DNA of 60,603 bases from Saprospiraceae bacterium (GTDB lineage: Bacteria; Bacteroidota; Bacteroidia; Chitinophagales; Saprospiraceae), in NCBI GenBank assembly GCA_022844565.1, contig JALHLK010000029.1, positions 1 through 60,603 on the forward strand, given 5' to 3'. The notes below the pieces were generated by a model that was not told the origin of the DNA, searched no databases, and saw only the letters and a list, made by a program, of their open reading frames with translations. Shown in pieces: positions 18,772 to 26,969 of this stretch. Positions within the stretch are counted from its first letter, which is position 1, and every line of letters begins with the position of its first letter. The translations under genes were made by a program, and so were the position numbers.

Positions 18772-19365
18772 TTATATCTTGACATATCCCAATCTTGTCA
18801 ATTTTACAACCAATTCTGTACTTGAATTGCAACTAAATTTTTTAATAAGTTTATTTTTTTGATTATTTATCGTGTTTATGGATGTTTTGGTAATTTTGGC
18901 AATGTCAGAAGCCGACAAACCTTCTACCATAAGATTTACAATAGTTTTTTCCTTTTTTGATAATGCAATAGTTGTTGATTTACCTTCCTGTAATAGGGGT
19001 TGAAAAGATGTTTTATTTTCCAAAATCATTTCAGCTGCCTTGTTTGGGGGTGTTTTTTTATTAATAAAAAAGTGAGCACCAGCCTCCAGTATGCATGATT
19101 GAATTATGGGTAATGTCACGACACTGTAAACTACGATATATGCATTCGGACATAAGTGGGCAACTTGGTCAATGAGATGTAAACCTAATTCTTCACTAGT
19201 CATTAAATCAAGTACAATAATTTCCGGCTTACTTTTTTCAATATGTTTGAGCAATGCTGCACTTTCATCAAACCAACAAATAAATAAGCTTTTATCTAAA
19301 ATATTAAAGGATTTGGATAATTCCCTTGCAATGTAAATTTGATCATCAAAAAGGGCAATATTCAT
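18772..19365 (-). CDS. LuxR/NarL-type response regulator
   Basis: A receiver plus LuxR-type HTH protein of about 197 residues. I start it at the second Met (MNIALFDDQ, 19365): the upstream ATG at 19392 falls inside the -7 box TATATTTG (19390-19397, minus strand). The receiver has FDDQ, phospho-acceptor Asp in IVLDLM, Ser in VYSV and Lys in INKKTP. The HTH has LSKKEKTIVNLMVEGLSASD and INTINNQKNKLIKKF. It is similar along its length to the 16070-16663 regulator, and both flank one kinase gene. Its promoter carries an inverted repeat shared with the LytTR gene at 21289. Confidence 0.88.
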   Translation of the reverse strand: MNIALFDDQIYIARELSKSFNILDKSLFICWFDESAALLKHIEKSKPEIIVLDLMTSEELGLHLIDQVAHLCPNAYIVVYSVVTLPIIQSCILEAGAHFFINKKTPPNKAAEMILENKTSFQPLLQEGKSTTIALSKKEKTIVNLMVEGLSASDIAKITKTSINTINNQKNKLIKKFSCNSSTELVVKLTRLGYVKI

Positions 19366-19389
19366 TTGAACTTTTGTTTTAAAAAATCG

Positions 19390-19437
19390 CAAATATACTA
19401 TGCCATTTTTATCATGTCAATAGTTAAAAATAACTAT
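19390..19437 (-). promoter_or_regulatory. promoter and operator of the response regulator
   Basis: On the minus strand the -33 TTG (19418-19420) and -7 TATATTTG (19390-19397) are 20 bases apart, the Bacteroidota housekeeping form. ATAGTTA/TAACTAT (19420-19437) is a perfect 7-bp inverted repeat touching the -33 element. The same arrangement occurs at 21206-21255. Confidence 0.65.
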
Positions 19438-19463
19438 AGGTTAGTCCTAATCACGTTATTAAA

Positions 19464-20984
19464 TTATTTGATTACTTCCCACAAAATCTCTGCCACTTCC
19501 TTCTTTTCTTTAGAAAAATTGATCCCTATAGCTATAAGTTTCTTGCCATCATGCGCATAAGGAGTAAAATATCCTTTTTCTCGTATTTGGTCCAATGCTT
19601 CACTTGCTGATTTGTCTAATTTGATCTCAATACAGTAGATTTTATCTGCAAAATGAATGATACAATCTATTCTGCCTTCAGCAGTGAGGACTTCGCTCTG
19701 CACATAGATACCTAATAACTTGAAAGTAAGGTGTAAGATGGCATGAAAGAAAGCCTCGTTTTCATTTTGCCATATGGTGTAAGGGAGCGATTTGAAAAGG
19801 GTATTGATGATTGATTTTACGTCATCAAAATTTTCATTAATTAAGGCTTCTTCGAGTTTTTCTGCAAGAACTACACTTGTGTTTTCATTATCGGATATAT
19901 AAGCATTTGACAATAACTCTAAATATGATCTTTTTACTTCCAAGTTTGGATAATTTAAAGTACAAGAGTCGCGATCTTCGTTATATGCCGTAAATGTTAG
20001 ATATCCAGTTTGAAACATCAAGGGCACAATAGCAATATTTTCTAAATTGAAAGAACTTAGAAAATTTAGAGATGATTTATGATTTTCAAAGTTATATGCT
20101 TTTTTGTCTTTAGTAAGATTGATCAAAAATGTAGGGGTACCACTATCAAACCAATAGTTTCTATATTGACGTGTAGAGAAAAAATTAATCAACGAAAATG
20201 GATTGTACACCCATGTCTTCATATCCCATGTGTATCCATTGTACCATTCTTTGATTTTTGCTTTGTCTTCTATCTTAAGTTCTTCTACGAAGTTGGATTC
20301 CAATTCATCTTGGGTGATACCGCAAATACCTGCAAATCTATGGTCTACGGTCAGGTCAGCAAGATTGTTCAAGTCAGAAAATATGCTTACTTTGGTAAAT
20401 TTAGATATCCCCGTGATAAATACCATTTTAAGATAGGGGTCTGCTTCTTTGAGAATGGAATAAAATTTTTTCATAACATTTCTATTCTCTAAAGCTTGTG
20501 CAGTATCTATACCTAGAAAATGAATAATAGGTTTATCATGTTCATCAATTAGGACGACTACTTTACCGCGAGAAGCGGATAGTTTTTGAATTAATTCCCT
20601 AAAGATAGATGCTAATTCAATATTTACAATTTGAACATTATATTTTTCTCCTAATTCAATTAGGGAGTCTTTTAAAGAAAACTCCAAACCTTTTTTTTCA
20701 AAGTTAATATCTGCAAATGAAATCCTGATCACAGGATAAGTTACGTCCCAATTCCATTTATCTTCGACATAAAGCCCAGTAAATAGTTGTTTTTTACCTT
20801 CAAACAATGCCTGCATAGTCGTGGTTAGCATAGATTTGCCAAATCTTCGGGGACGAGATAGAAAGTAATACCCTCCTCCTTTAGTCAAGTCAAGGATGTA
20901 TTTGGTCTTATCTATGTATACAAAATTTTCAGTTATTATTTCTTCAAAATCTTGTAAACCTACTGGATATTTACGCTTCAACAT
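19464..20984 (-). CDS. AAA-ATPase-like / PD-(D/E)XK nuclease-family protein
   Basis: About 506 residues from the ATG at 20984. The frame continues to 21014, but a -7 box TATCTTTG (20998-21005, minus) excludes that start. The N-terminus (MLKRKYPVGLQDFEEI) begins the AAA-ATPase-like domain, with Walker A in RPRRFGKSML near residue 45, Walker B in VVVLIDEHDKP near 150 and a sensor segment MVFITGISKFT near 195. The C-terminus (residues 400-506) is a PD-(D/E)XK fold with GRIDCIIHF and IEIKLDKSASEALDQI carrying the catalytic Asp and E-x-K. This family is highly amplified in some Bacteroidota. Its role is unsettled; defence or transposon-linked functions have been suggested. Confidence 0.85.
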   Translation of the reverse strand: MLKRKYPVGLQDFEEIITENFVYIDKTKYILDLTKGGGYYFLSRPRRFGKSMLTTTMQALFEGKKQLFTGLYVEDKWNWDVTYPVIRISFADINFEKKGLEFSLKDSLIELGEKYNVQIVNIELASIFRELIQKLSASRGKVVVLIDEHDKPIIHFLGIDTAQALENRNVMKKFYSILKEADPYLKMVFITGISKFTKVSIFSDLNNLADLTVDHRFAGICGITQDELESNFVEELKIEDKAKIKEWYNGYTWDMKTWVYNPFSLINFFSTRQYRNYWFDSGTPTFLINLTKDKKAYNFENHKSSLNFLSSFNLENIAIVPLMFQTGYLTFTAYNEDRDSCTLNYPNLEVKRSYLELLSNAYISDNENTSVVLAEKLEEALINENFDDVKSIINTLFKSLPYTIWQNENEAFFHAILHLTFKLLGIYVQSEVLTAEGRIDCIIHFADKIYCIEIKLDKSASEALDQIREKGYFTPYAHDGKKLIAIGINFSKEKKEVAEILWEVIK

Positions 20985-21065
20985 TCTATTTGTAAAACAA
21001 AGATACTTATTCAAATCTATTTTTCGTGAATTTGTTGTAGCACTATGTATATAACAAATTACACA

Positions 21066-21136
21066 AAAATGTTTTTGATTTTACCCACTTACTCTCCCGA
21101 TAACATGGCGGGAGAAAACCAAATCAAAAACATTTT
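21066..21136. repeat. nested perfect hairpin
   Basis: AAAATGTTTTTGATTT (21066-21081) pairs perfectly over 16 bases with its complement at 21121-21136. Inside, CTCCCG/CGGGAG forms a second perfect stem. It lies in the divergent gap between the AAA/PD-(D/E)XK gene and the LytTR gene. It resembles a small mobile palindrome more than a terminator, since no gene reads into it. Confidence 0.6.
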
Positions 21137-21205
21137 AAAATTTGGCCTATGGCTACCGTGATAATTTGTCCATTTATTTTATAAAACCAGATTAAAATTC
21201 CTTTC

Positions 21206-21255
21206 CAATAGTTAAAAATGACTATTGTGGATCGAAATTTTTTACTATATTTTTG
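21206..21255 (+). promoter_or_regulatory. promoter and operator of the LytTR gene
   Basis: CAATAGT/ACTATTG (21206-21227) is an inverted repeat whose right arm supplies the -33 TTG (21225-21227). Exactly 20 bases later comes the -7 box TATTTTTG (21248-21255). This mirrors the promoter at 19390-19437 and excludes a start codon at 21253. Confidence 0.65.
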
Positions 21256-21288
21256 TGCTTTATTTTAATTCTTATTGATTTTGTCATT

Positions 21289-21741
21289 ATGATCGTTAAT
21301 TCCCCTCCATACATCATACCAATTACAGAGTATGCTACTATAATGGCTGAAGTCCAGTATTGGAAAGATAAGTACTTTGACCTAAAACGAGAAGTATATA
21401 ATCACGATAGTCGTAAAAGCATATCTATTCAGATCAAAGATCATGGCATAATCAAAAATATCAAGCTCAAGGAGATAATCATGATTGAAGCTGCCAAAAA
21501 TTATTGCTATATACACTTTGTAGATGGCAAAAGTATACTTAGTGCAAAAACTTTAAAAGCATGGATTGAGAAAATTGGATCAGATAGTGATTTTATACGA
21601 ATACATCGCACTTATTTTGTCAATAAAAATCATATCAATTCTTATCAATTAAATCCTAGACAAATTACCCTTACCAACCATCGACAAATTCCAGTTGCCC
21701 GAAGATTTAATTTGAATACGCTAAATAACTTTCAATTATGA
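21289..21741 (+). CDS. LytTR-domain DNA-binding regulator without receiver
   Basis: A 150-residue protein from the ATG at 21289; the frame opens earlier at a TTG inside the -7 box, which is not a start. Residues 1-50 are a short N-terminal segment with a helix (YATIMAEVQYWKDKYFDLKREV). Residues 52-150 are a LytTR beta-fold: IKLKEIIMIEAAKNYCYIHF, then FIRIHRTYFVNKNHI and LTNHRQIPVARRF. It has no receiver domain, so it may act as a constitutive regulator or dimerise with others. It lies 97 bases upstream of the S74 adhesin-like gene on the same strand and could control it. Confidence 0.85.
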   Translation: MIVNSPPYIIPITEYATIMAEVQYWKDKYFDLKREVYNHDSRKSISIQIKDHGIIKNIKLKEIIMIEAAKNYCYIHFVDGKSILSAKTLKAWIEKIGSDSDFIRIHRTYFVNKNHINSYQLNPRQITLTNHRQIPVARRFNLNTLNNFQL

Positions 21742-21838
21742 GTACTTACAATACTGGCAAATATGTATTTCACAAATCAGAAATTCCGCAAATCAGCAAA
21801 TAAACATTTTAACTTTAAATCATCTAAACAATTTTATC

Positions 21839-23791
21839 ATGAGTCGTTTTTTACCAATTTTACTCCTTATGTTACTTTTTGTGGGAGCAACTGCGCAAGT
21901 AGGTGTTAATACCACAACACCAGATCCAACATCAGCTTTAGATATCGTTTCACCTATGAATGACAAAGGTTTGCTCATTCCTCGGATGACCGAAGCACAA
22001 AAAGATGCGATACTGATGCCAGCTTTAGGTTTAATAGTATTTCAAACTGACGTAAAAATTGGTATCCATTTTCATAACGGTACATCTTGGATATATCTCA
22101 GCTCATTTTTTTCAGATGCTGATCCAAGTAAAATAGTATATAGTGATGCTGCTAACTTTGGTAAAGACTTTTTAGTAAATGCTAATACGATGGATATTGA
22201 TCCAATGGCTGCGGAAGAACAAAAAATGATGTTTTTACCCTCTCTCTACGGCAGTTTTAGAGCGGGTACTGTTGATGACGATAGTTGGGACTTTGCGAGT
22301 ATGGGGAATATGAGTTTTGCAACTGGATATAATACAAAAGCAACCAATGAGGTGTCAACTGCTACAGGGAGTGAAACTGTCGCATCAGGAGAAGCTTCAT
22401 CTGCTCTTGGTGATGTAACAATGGCATCAGGAGAGGTTGCCACATCTATGGGAAGCGGTACTTCTGCTTCAGGTATTGTAGCTACAGCAATGGGAGAGGC
22501 TACACAAGCTGTCGGTGATGTATCAACAGCGTTGGGCTATACCACAATTGCCGAAGGCATCATATCAACTGCTATGGGTGAAGAAACTACAGCAAATGGT
22601 GAAGTATCAACAGCGATGGGTAGCTTTACCATTGCTCAAGGTATCATTTCAACAGCAATGGGTGAGAATACCCAAGCCATTGGCGACGTATCAACTGCTA
22701 TGGGCTTTAATACGATAGCATCGGGAGAAGCTTCGACTGCTATGGGTGATGGATCTACAGCCTCAGGCTTAAGTTCTACGGCCATAGGCTACAATACGGT
22801 AGCCTCAGGTGAAGCCTCGACAGCTATGGGAGACAGATCTATAGCCTCGGGATTGGGCTCTACTGCTATAGGATACAATTCTAGAGCAAGTGCAGAAACT
22901 TCTGTAGCTATGGGTGAAAATGTACATTCCAAAAGTTTTGGAGAATTGGCTGTAGGGTTAAATAATACAGAATACACCCCTGTCGGTGTTAGCACTTTCA
23001 GTGGGACAGACCGTGCATTTGGAGTAGGTATCGGGGCAGACAGTTTGAATCGTAAAGATGGTCTTATCGTCTATAAATCAGGCAATACATTTATCAGTAA
23101 TGATGGTGGAACACCTACTAATGGAACTGCATCGATAATTTCTGGCTATGGATCTGGGGCATTACAAGTTAGAGGATCTGGTGATGGGTTTAACTTGGTA
23201 ACTGGTACTGGTAATAATAGTTTTAATATAGCTAAATTTGGAACTCCAACTGCTGGTAATAGATATATTTCCTTTGGTCATTTAGGAGGATCAATTTCAG
23301 GCAGTTTTGCAGAAATTGGAAGAATTGAAGCAAGTGGTAGCTCTGGAGTGAGTTATTTGACATCATCCGATGTAAGACTCAAAAACGATAATGGTGTTTA
23401 CCAAAATGGCTTAACGACCGTAAACAAAATCAAAATCCACGATTATACATGGAAAGAAAGTAAGGTAAAAGACGTAGGAGTTTTTGCTCAAGAACTTTAT
23501 AAAGTTTTTCCAAATGCCGTATCTAAAGGTGACGAAGTAGATGAAACCGACCTGTCAAAAATAGAAAAACGTTGGCAAGTGGACTATAGCAAATTGGTAC
23601 CCGTATTGGTGGCGGCTACACAAGAATTGGCTGCAAAAAATCAAGAATTGGAGAAAGAATTGGCCAAATATAAGGCAAATGCAAAAAATTTAGATTTACA
23701 ACTCAAAGAAATGGCTTCCCTTAAAAATGACATTGAGGCCATTAAAGCTCAATTGGGTTTAAATACACAAACGGTATCTTCAAATAAATAA
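21839..23791 (+). CDS. YadA-head-like repeat protein with S74 chaperone domain
   Basis: This 650-residue protein has a signal peptide (residues 1-20, GATAQ). Residues 21-90 form an N-terminal domain common to Bacteroidota surface proteins. Residues 155-365 hold about 14 head-type repeats of 14 residues with the core S/T-A-M-G, as in YadA-like trimeric heads. Residues 370-505 are beta-rich. Residues 508-590 match the intramolecular chaperone of Peptidase S74 (SSDVRLKND; VGVFAQELYKVFPNAV), which trimerises and usually cleaves itself off. A coiled coil (610-640) ends the chain. Together this predicts a secreted trimeric fibre. A terminator follows directly. Confidence 0.85.
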   Translation: MSRFLPILLLMLLFVGATAQVGVNTTTPDPTSALDIVSPMNDKGLLIPRMTEAQKDAILMPALGLIVFQTDVKIGIHFHNGTSWIYLSSFFSDADPSKIVYSDAANFGKDFLVNANTMDIDPMAAEEQKMMFLPSLYGSFRAGTVDDDSWDFASMGNMSFATGYNTKATNEVSTATGSETVASGEASSALGDVTMASGEVATSMGSGTSASGIVATAMGEATQAVGDVSTALGYTTIAEGIISTAMGEETTANGEVSTAMGSFTIAQGIISTAMGENTQAIGDVSTAMGFNTIASGEASTAMGDGSTASGLSSTAIGYNTVASGEASTAMGDRSIASGLGSTAIGYNSRASAETSVAMGENVHSKSFGELAVGLNNTEYTPVGVSTFSGTDRAFGVGIGADSLNRKDGLIVYKSGNTFISNDGGTPTNGTASIISGYGSGALQVRGSGDGFNLVTGTGNNSFNIAKFGTPTAGNRYISFGHLGGSISGSFAEIGRIEASGSSGVSYLTSSDVRLKNDNGVYQNGLTTVNKIKIHDYTWKESKVKDVGVFAQELYKVFPNAVSKGDEVDETDLSKIEKRWQVDYSKLVPVLVAATQELAAKNQELEKELAKYKANAKNLDLQLKEMASLKNDIEAIKAQLGLNTQTVSSNK

Positions 23792-23810
23792 CAATATATA
23801 ATAAATAAAA

Positions 23811-23843
23811 AACTGTCATGTATTGCATCTTGACAGTTTTTTT
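23811..23843 (+). terminator. Rho-independent terminator after the S74 gene
   Basis: AACTGTCA (23811-23818) pairs perfectly with TGACAGTT (23831-23838), followed by a run of seven T. It lies 20 bases after the stop codon. Confidence 0.85.
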
Positions 23844-23924
23844 GTATTTGAAATATAGTTTTTAGAATGCTCCGAATATAAAGGCCACCTATTACTACTT
23901 TTTAATAATATAGAAATAAAAAAT

Positions 23925-24833
23925 ATGGGAATAGAAATTCCAGTACCAACTTTCTTAATGAATATACCTACATCCTATTCTACCAAGATTAGAAATAATC
24001 CTTGGATGGAGGATTACAGCGCTAAAGAACTTGAAATCAACGCTTCGAAGGCACTTGATGAGATGTGGGAGGTCTATTCCTTTATGGCTTGTGAGGGATT
24101 CGTTTACCTCCTACCCAATACAGCAGATTGTAATCTTCAAGACTTGACCTTCGTCGCTAATAATGGGATTGTCCTGCACAATATAGAGCAACCGACTTAC
24201 ATAGCTTCCAATTTTACAGCAGTCAATCGAAGAGGTGAGGAAGCACTTGGTTTAAATTTTTTCAATCAATTGGGATACCAGACACTTCAATGTCCATTTA
24301 AATTTGAAGGCGAAGCTGATATGAAGTTTTTAAGAGACAATATTTATATAGGCGGCTATGGTATAAGAACAGAATTAGCTACTCATCAGTGGTTTAGAGA
24401 TCAGTATGGGCTAGAAGTGATCAGCGTGCAAATGACTGACCCGTATATCTATCATTTGGATTGTGCCATCTTTACTTTGTCAAAAAATAAATTGGTTGTG
24501 GCTGTAGATGCTTTTTCAAAACAAGATATAAAGAAAATAGAAAAAGTAGCAGAAATTATCCCTGTCACCATTGATCATTCGAGAGCCGGTTTGACCAACA
24601 GCGTTAGGGTCAACAACTTTATTTTAAATGGATCAGACATTGACTTTTTGAAAAAAACGAGCAAGTACTATAAAATGGAGCGGGATAAAAATCAAAAAAT
24701 CGAAGAAATAGCAGCTGACAATGGAATGGAAGTTTGTTACTTTAATTTGGAAGAGTTTATGAAAGGTGGGGCATTAATGTCTTGTTTGGTAATGAATATC
24801 AATTACAAATCATACAAAAGCGACTTGTTTTAA
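23925..24833 (+). CDS. DDAH/arginine-deiminase-superfamily hydrolase
   Basis: A 302-residue enzyme of the guanidino-group-modifying superfamily. The active-site pattern is complete: acidic residues in FEGEAD (residues 127-132), Arg in GGYGIRTE (143-150), catalytic His177 in DPYIYHLDCAIF, and nucleophile Cys287 in KGGALMSCLV. This pattern is closest to dimethylargininase/citrulline-hydrolase-like members that act on arginine, citrulline or methylated arginines; amidinotransferase chemistry cannot be excluded. It is the first gene of a tight operon: one base separates its stop from the decarboxylase-like gene, which itself overlaps a MATE exporter. The substrate is unknown, but the context suggests an arginine-derived metabolite. 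Confidence 0.8.
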   Translation: MGIEIPVPTFLMNIPTSYSTKIRNNPWMEDYSAKELEINASKALDEMWEVYSFMACEGFVYLLPNTADCNLQDLTFVANNGIVLHNIEQPTYIASNFTAVNRRGEEALGLNFFNQLGYQTLQCPFKFEGEADMKFLRDNIYIGGYGIRTELATHQWFRDQYGLEVISVQMTDPYIYHLDCAIFTLSKNKLVVAVDAFSKQDIKKIEKVAEIIPVTIDHSRAGLTNSVRVNNFILNGSDIDFLKKTSKYYKMERDKNQKIEEIAADNGMEVCYFNLEEFMKGGALMSCLVMNINYKSYKSDLF

Positions 24834-24834
24834 T

Positions 24835-25548
24835 ATGGCACAAAATGTAGCATCATGGCGTCGCAAAGTACAAGCGGAGTGTAAAGACTTAAGCATTGGT
24901 AAGTTATCATCCGAATACTTTTTTCGCGATCCACTAAGGCCCATCAAAAATAACCAGGATTTTTTCTATTCTCCCGCGGACGGTATCATCATAGATTGCA
25001 AAGAGGTCAGCTCTATTCATGATGAAATCATCACAAAATATAAACACGCTACCATTGACGAACTATCACATGGTCAAATAGATGAAGATGAATATTGGGT
25101 GTTGACCATTTTCTTGACTTTTTATGATCCACACATAATCAGATGTCCGATGAATGGCTTTATCAATAGGCTAGATTTACCATCCTATATTATCGATGAT
25201 AAATCTATGCTAGATGTAGAGCAAGCTGTTTTGAGTCCGAAGTTTAAAGAAATCAAGCAAGAGCTTATTGGTCACATCGCTTTTAATCAACGGGTTCTTT
25301 TTTCTATAAAACCTCCAAAGGGGCCGGACAAATTTTACATGCTTTTGACCGCTGATTATGATATTGATACAATTGTGTCATTTTTCTCTGTAAAGCATGA
25401 AAATATTAAGCAAAATACCAGAATAGGATCAATAAGGTATGGAAGTATGGTAGCTTGTATCATACCTAAAAGCTGGAATATAAGACCATTGCACAGCATC
25501 AATACTCATGTAGAAGCGGGGATAGATCCATTGTTTGAGTTTTTATGA
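24835..25548 (+). CDS. phosphatidylserine-decarboxylase-type proenzyme
   Basis: A 237-residue member of the PSD family, of the short form. It shows SPADG (Asp48), FYDPHIIRCPMNG (His100) and the self-cleavage site in RIGSIRYGSMVACIIP (Gly203-Ser204), where Ser becomes the pyruvoyl group. The catalytic Asp-His-Ser set is intact, so it should process itself. PSDs make phosphatidylethanolamine, but relatives decarboxylate free amino acids, tryptophan being one case. Its place between a guanidino-modifying hydrolase and a MATE exporter makes an amino-acid substrate plausible. It starts one base after the upstream stop and overlaps the next gene by four bases. Confidence 0.85.
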   Translation: MAQNVASWRRKVQAECKDLSIGKLSSEYFFRDPLRPIKNNQDFFYSPADGIIIDCKEVSSIHDEIITKYKHATIDELSHGQIDEDEYWVLTIFLTFYDPHIIRCPMNGFINRLDLPSYIIDDKSMLDVEQAVLSPKFKEIKQELIGHIAFNQRVLFSIKPPKGPDKFYMLLTADYDIDTIVSFFSVKHENIKQNTRIGSIRYGSMVACIIPKSWNIRPLHSINTHVEAGIDPLFEFL

Positions 25549-26819
25549 AAATAGACAGAAAAACCTTATTTAACTATACTTTGCCACTCATTATCGGAGG
25601 CTTATCTGATGAATTATTAATGCTTTTGGATGTATATTTGATTTCGTTCAAAGGTGATGAGTATTTAGCTGCCATAGGTTTGATAGATGCTTTTTTGTTA
25701 TGTATTTTGACTTTTGGAGATTCGCTGAATGATGCTTATCAAAATTACTATTCGCGCAATGTTTCTAAGCGACATTTTAATATTTCTTTACAAAGAAAAT
25801 CAGTTTGGATATTTTTGAAATATGGCATTTTGATCACCTTGGTGTTTGGGGCTACTCCTTACGCTATCAATATATTTTTTGACAATGAAATCTTTAGTTT
25901 ACTGGTTGATACGATACCAATCTTGATACCAATGATCTTAGTCGATTATGTATCAATGTCATTAAATGCTTATTTAGTGGGCAATGACAAGTTGCGAGAA
26001 ATTGGTAAATTAGCAGTATTTGAATTAATTTTTAATAGTATTTTAGGGTATATTTTGCTTTATGAGTTGGATATTAATTTATCTCCATTATGGATTTTGG
26101 TAGGTATATCACTTATGTCAAAAATTATAACTGCAGGGTGGATGTTTGGGTATATTAAAAAGATTACCCCACCTAATTTCAAAACCTACCCGATCAAAGA
26201 CACACTTTTTAAGACACTTAGAGATGCCACCGTGTATCCTGCCTTATTGGATATTAGCTATTTTATAGGTACCTTCATACTATTTATATTTTGCTCTATT
26301 TATTTTAAACATAGCGAAATAGCCTTGTTGACATTATTCTTTTCATACATAGGCATACTTTCTGTGACATCAGAAGCATTTTCAGAGACTTCACTCAATC
26401 ATTTTTCCTCAATTTATGCTAAAAAAAATCTAACTATTTTCCCAAAATTGAGCACTGAGATTATCTTCATTTCCTTGTTAACTACAGCAATTATTTTTTT
26501 AGGCGTCATAGTAGTCGATTTGCTACTTTATGGCTTTGTATTAGAAAAATTATTTTTGTTTTTGATCATCCCTGCTCTAGTACTTTTTGATACGTACAAT
26601 GAGATTTACTCTATTGCGATCATTGTGAGGTTAAAAAATGATCTCCTTGCCTCTGCCCACTTCATCTACGGCATTGTATGCACTATTGCCATTGTATTTT
26701 TAACTTTTTTATGGCGGTTTGAAGCTATTTCCATACTACTAGCCATATTAATAGCTCAAATAGCAACATATATTTACTTAAAAAGAATAAATGGTCGGGT
26801 TTGGAAGGTTCTGAAGTGA
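25545..26819 (+). CDS. MATE-family exporter
   Basis: A 424-residue integral membrane protein with about twelve hydrophobic segments in two halves, the MATE/MOP-flippase pattern. N-terminal features include TLPLIIGGLSDELLMLLDVYLISFKGDEYLAAIG, typical of MATE helix 1-2. The length is slightly short but complete. MATE proteins expel cationic organic compounds using Na+ or H+ gradients. The ATGA overlap with the PSD-type gene implies translational coupling, so it probably exports the product of the two upstream enzymes. Downstream lie three copies of a palindrome between convergent genes. Confidence 0.85.
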   Translation: MKIDRKTLFNYTLPLIIGGLSDELLMLLDVYLISFKGDEYLAAIGLIDAFLLCILTFGDSLNDAYQNYYSRNVSKRHFNISLQRKSVWIFLKYGILITLVFGATPYAINIFFDNEIFSLLVDTIPILIPMILVDYVSMSLNAYLVGNDKLREIGKLAVFELIFNSILGYILLYELDINLSPLWILVGISLMSKIITAGWMFGYIKKITPPNFKTYPIKDTLFKTLRDATVYPALLDISYFIGTFILFIFCSIYFKHSEIALLTLFFSYIGILSVTSEAFSETSLNHFSSIYAKKNLTIFPKLSTEIIFISLLTTAIIFLGVIVVDLLLYGFVLEKLFLFLIIPALVLFDTYNEIYSIAIIVRLKNDLLASAHFIYGIVCTIAIVFLTFLWRFEAISILLAILIAQIATYIYLKRINGRVWKVLK

Positions 26820-26849
26820 TCGAGTGTAGGGCAATCAGTATGATTAAAC

Positions 26850-26930
26850 TTTAAAATATCATGATAAATTAAATAATAGGTTTAAAATATCATGATAAAC
26901 TAAATGATAGCTTTAAAATATCATGATAAA
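26850..26930. repeat. three 31-bp-period copies of a palindromic site
   Basis: TTTAAAATATCATGATAAA recurs at 26850, 26881 and 26912, a period of exactly 31 bases (about three helical turns). Each copy centres on the perfect palindrome TATCATGATA (26857, 26888, 26919). It lies between convergent genes, where no promoter is needed. Confidence 0.75.
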
Positions 26931-26969
26931 ACAAACACTACTATCCAATTTTTAGCCTAATATAACGAT

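Noticed and set aside
21253-21288. TTG start at 21253 for the LytTR gene
   Set aside because: It falls inside the -7 box TATTTTTG, so it would not be transcribed.
21755-21775. TGGCAA upstream of the S74 gene as a sigma-54 -24 element
   Set aside because: Ten bases after the GG there is no GC, and no TTCCA/TGGAA site lies upstream.
21839-23791. S74 domain as evidence of a prophage
   Set aside because: A signal peptide is present and there are no capsid, tail, integrase or lysis genes in the neighbourhood.
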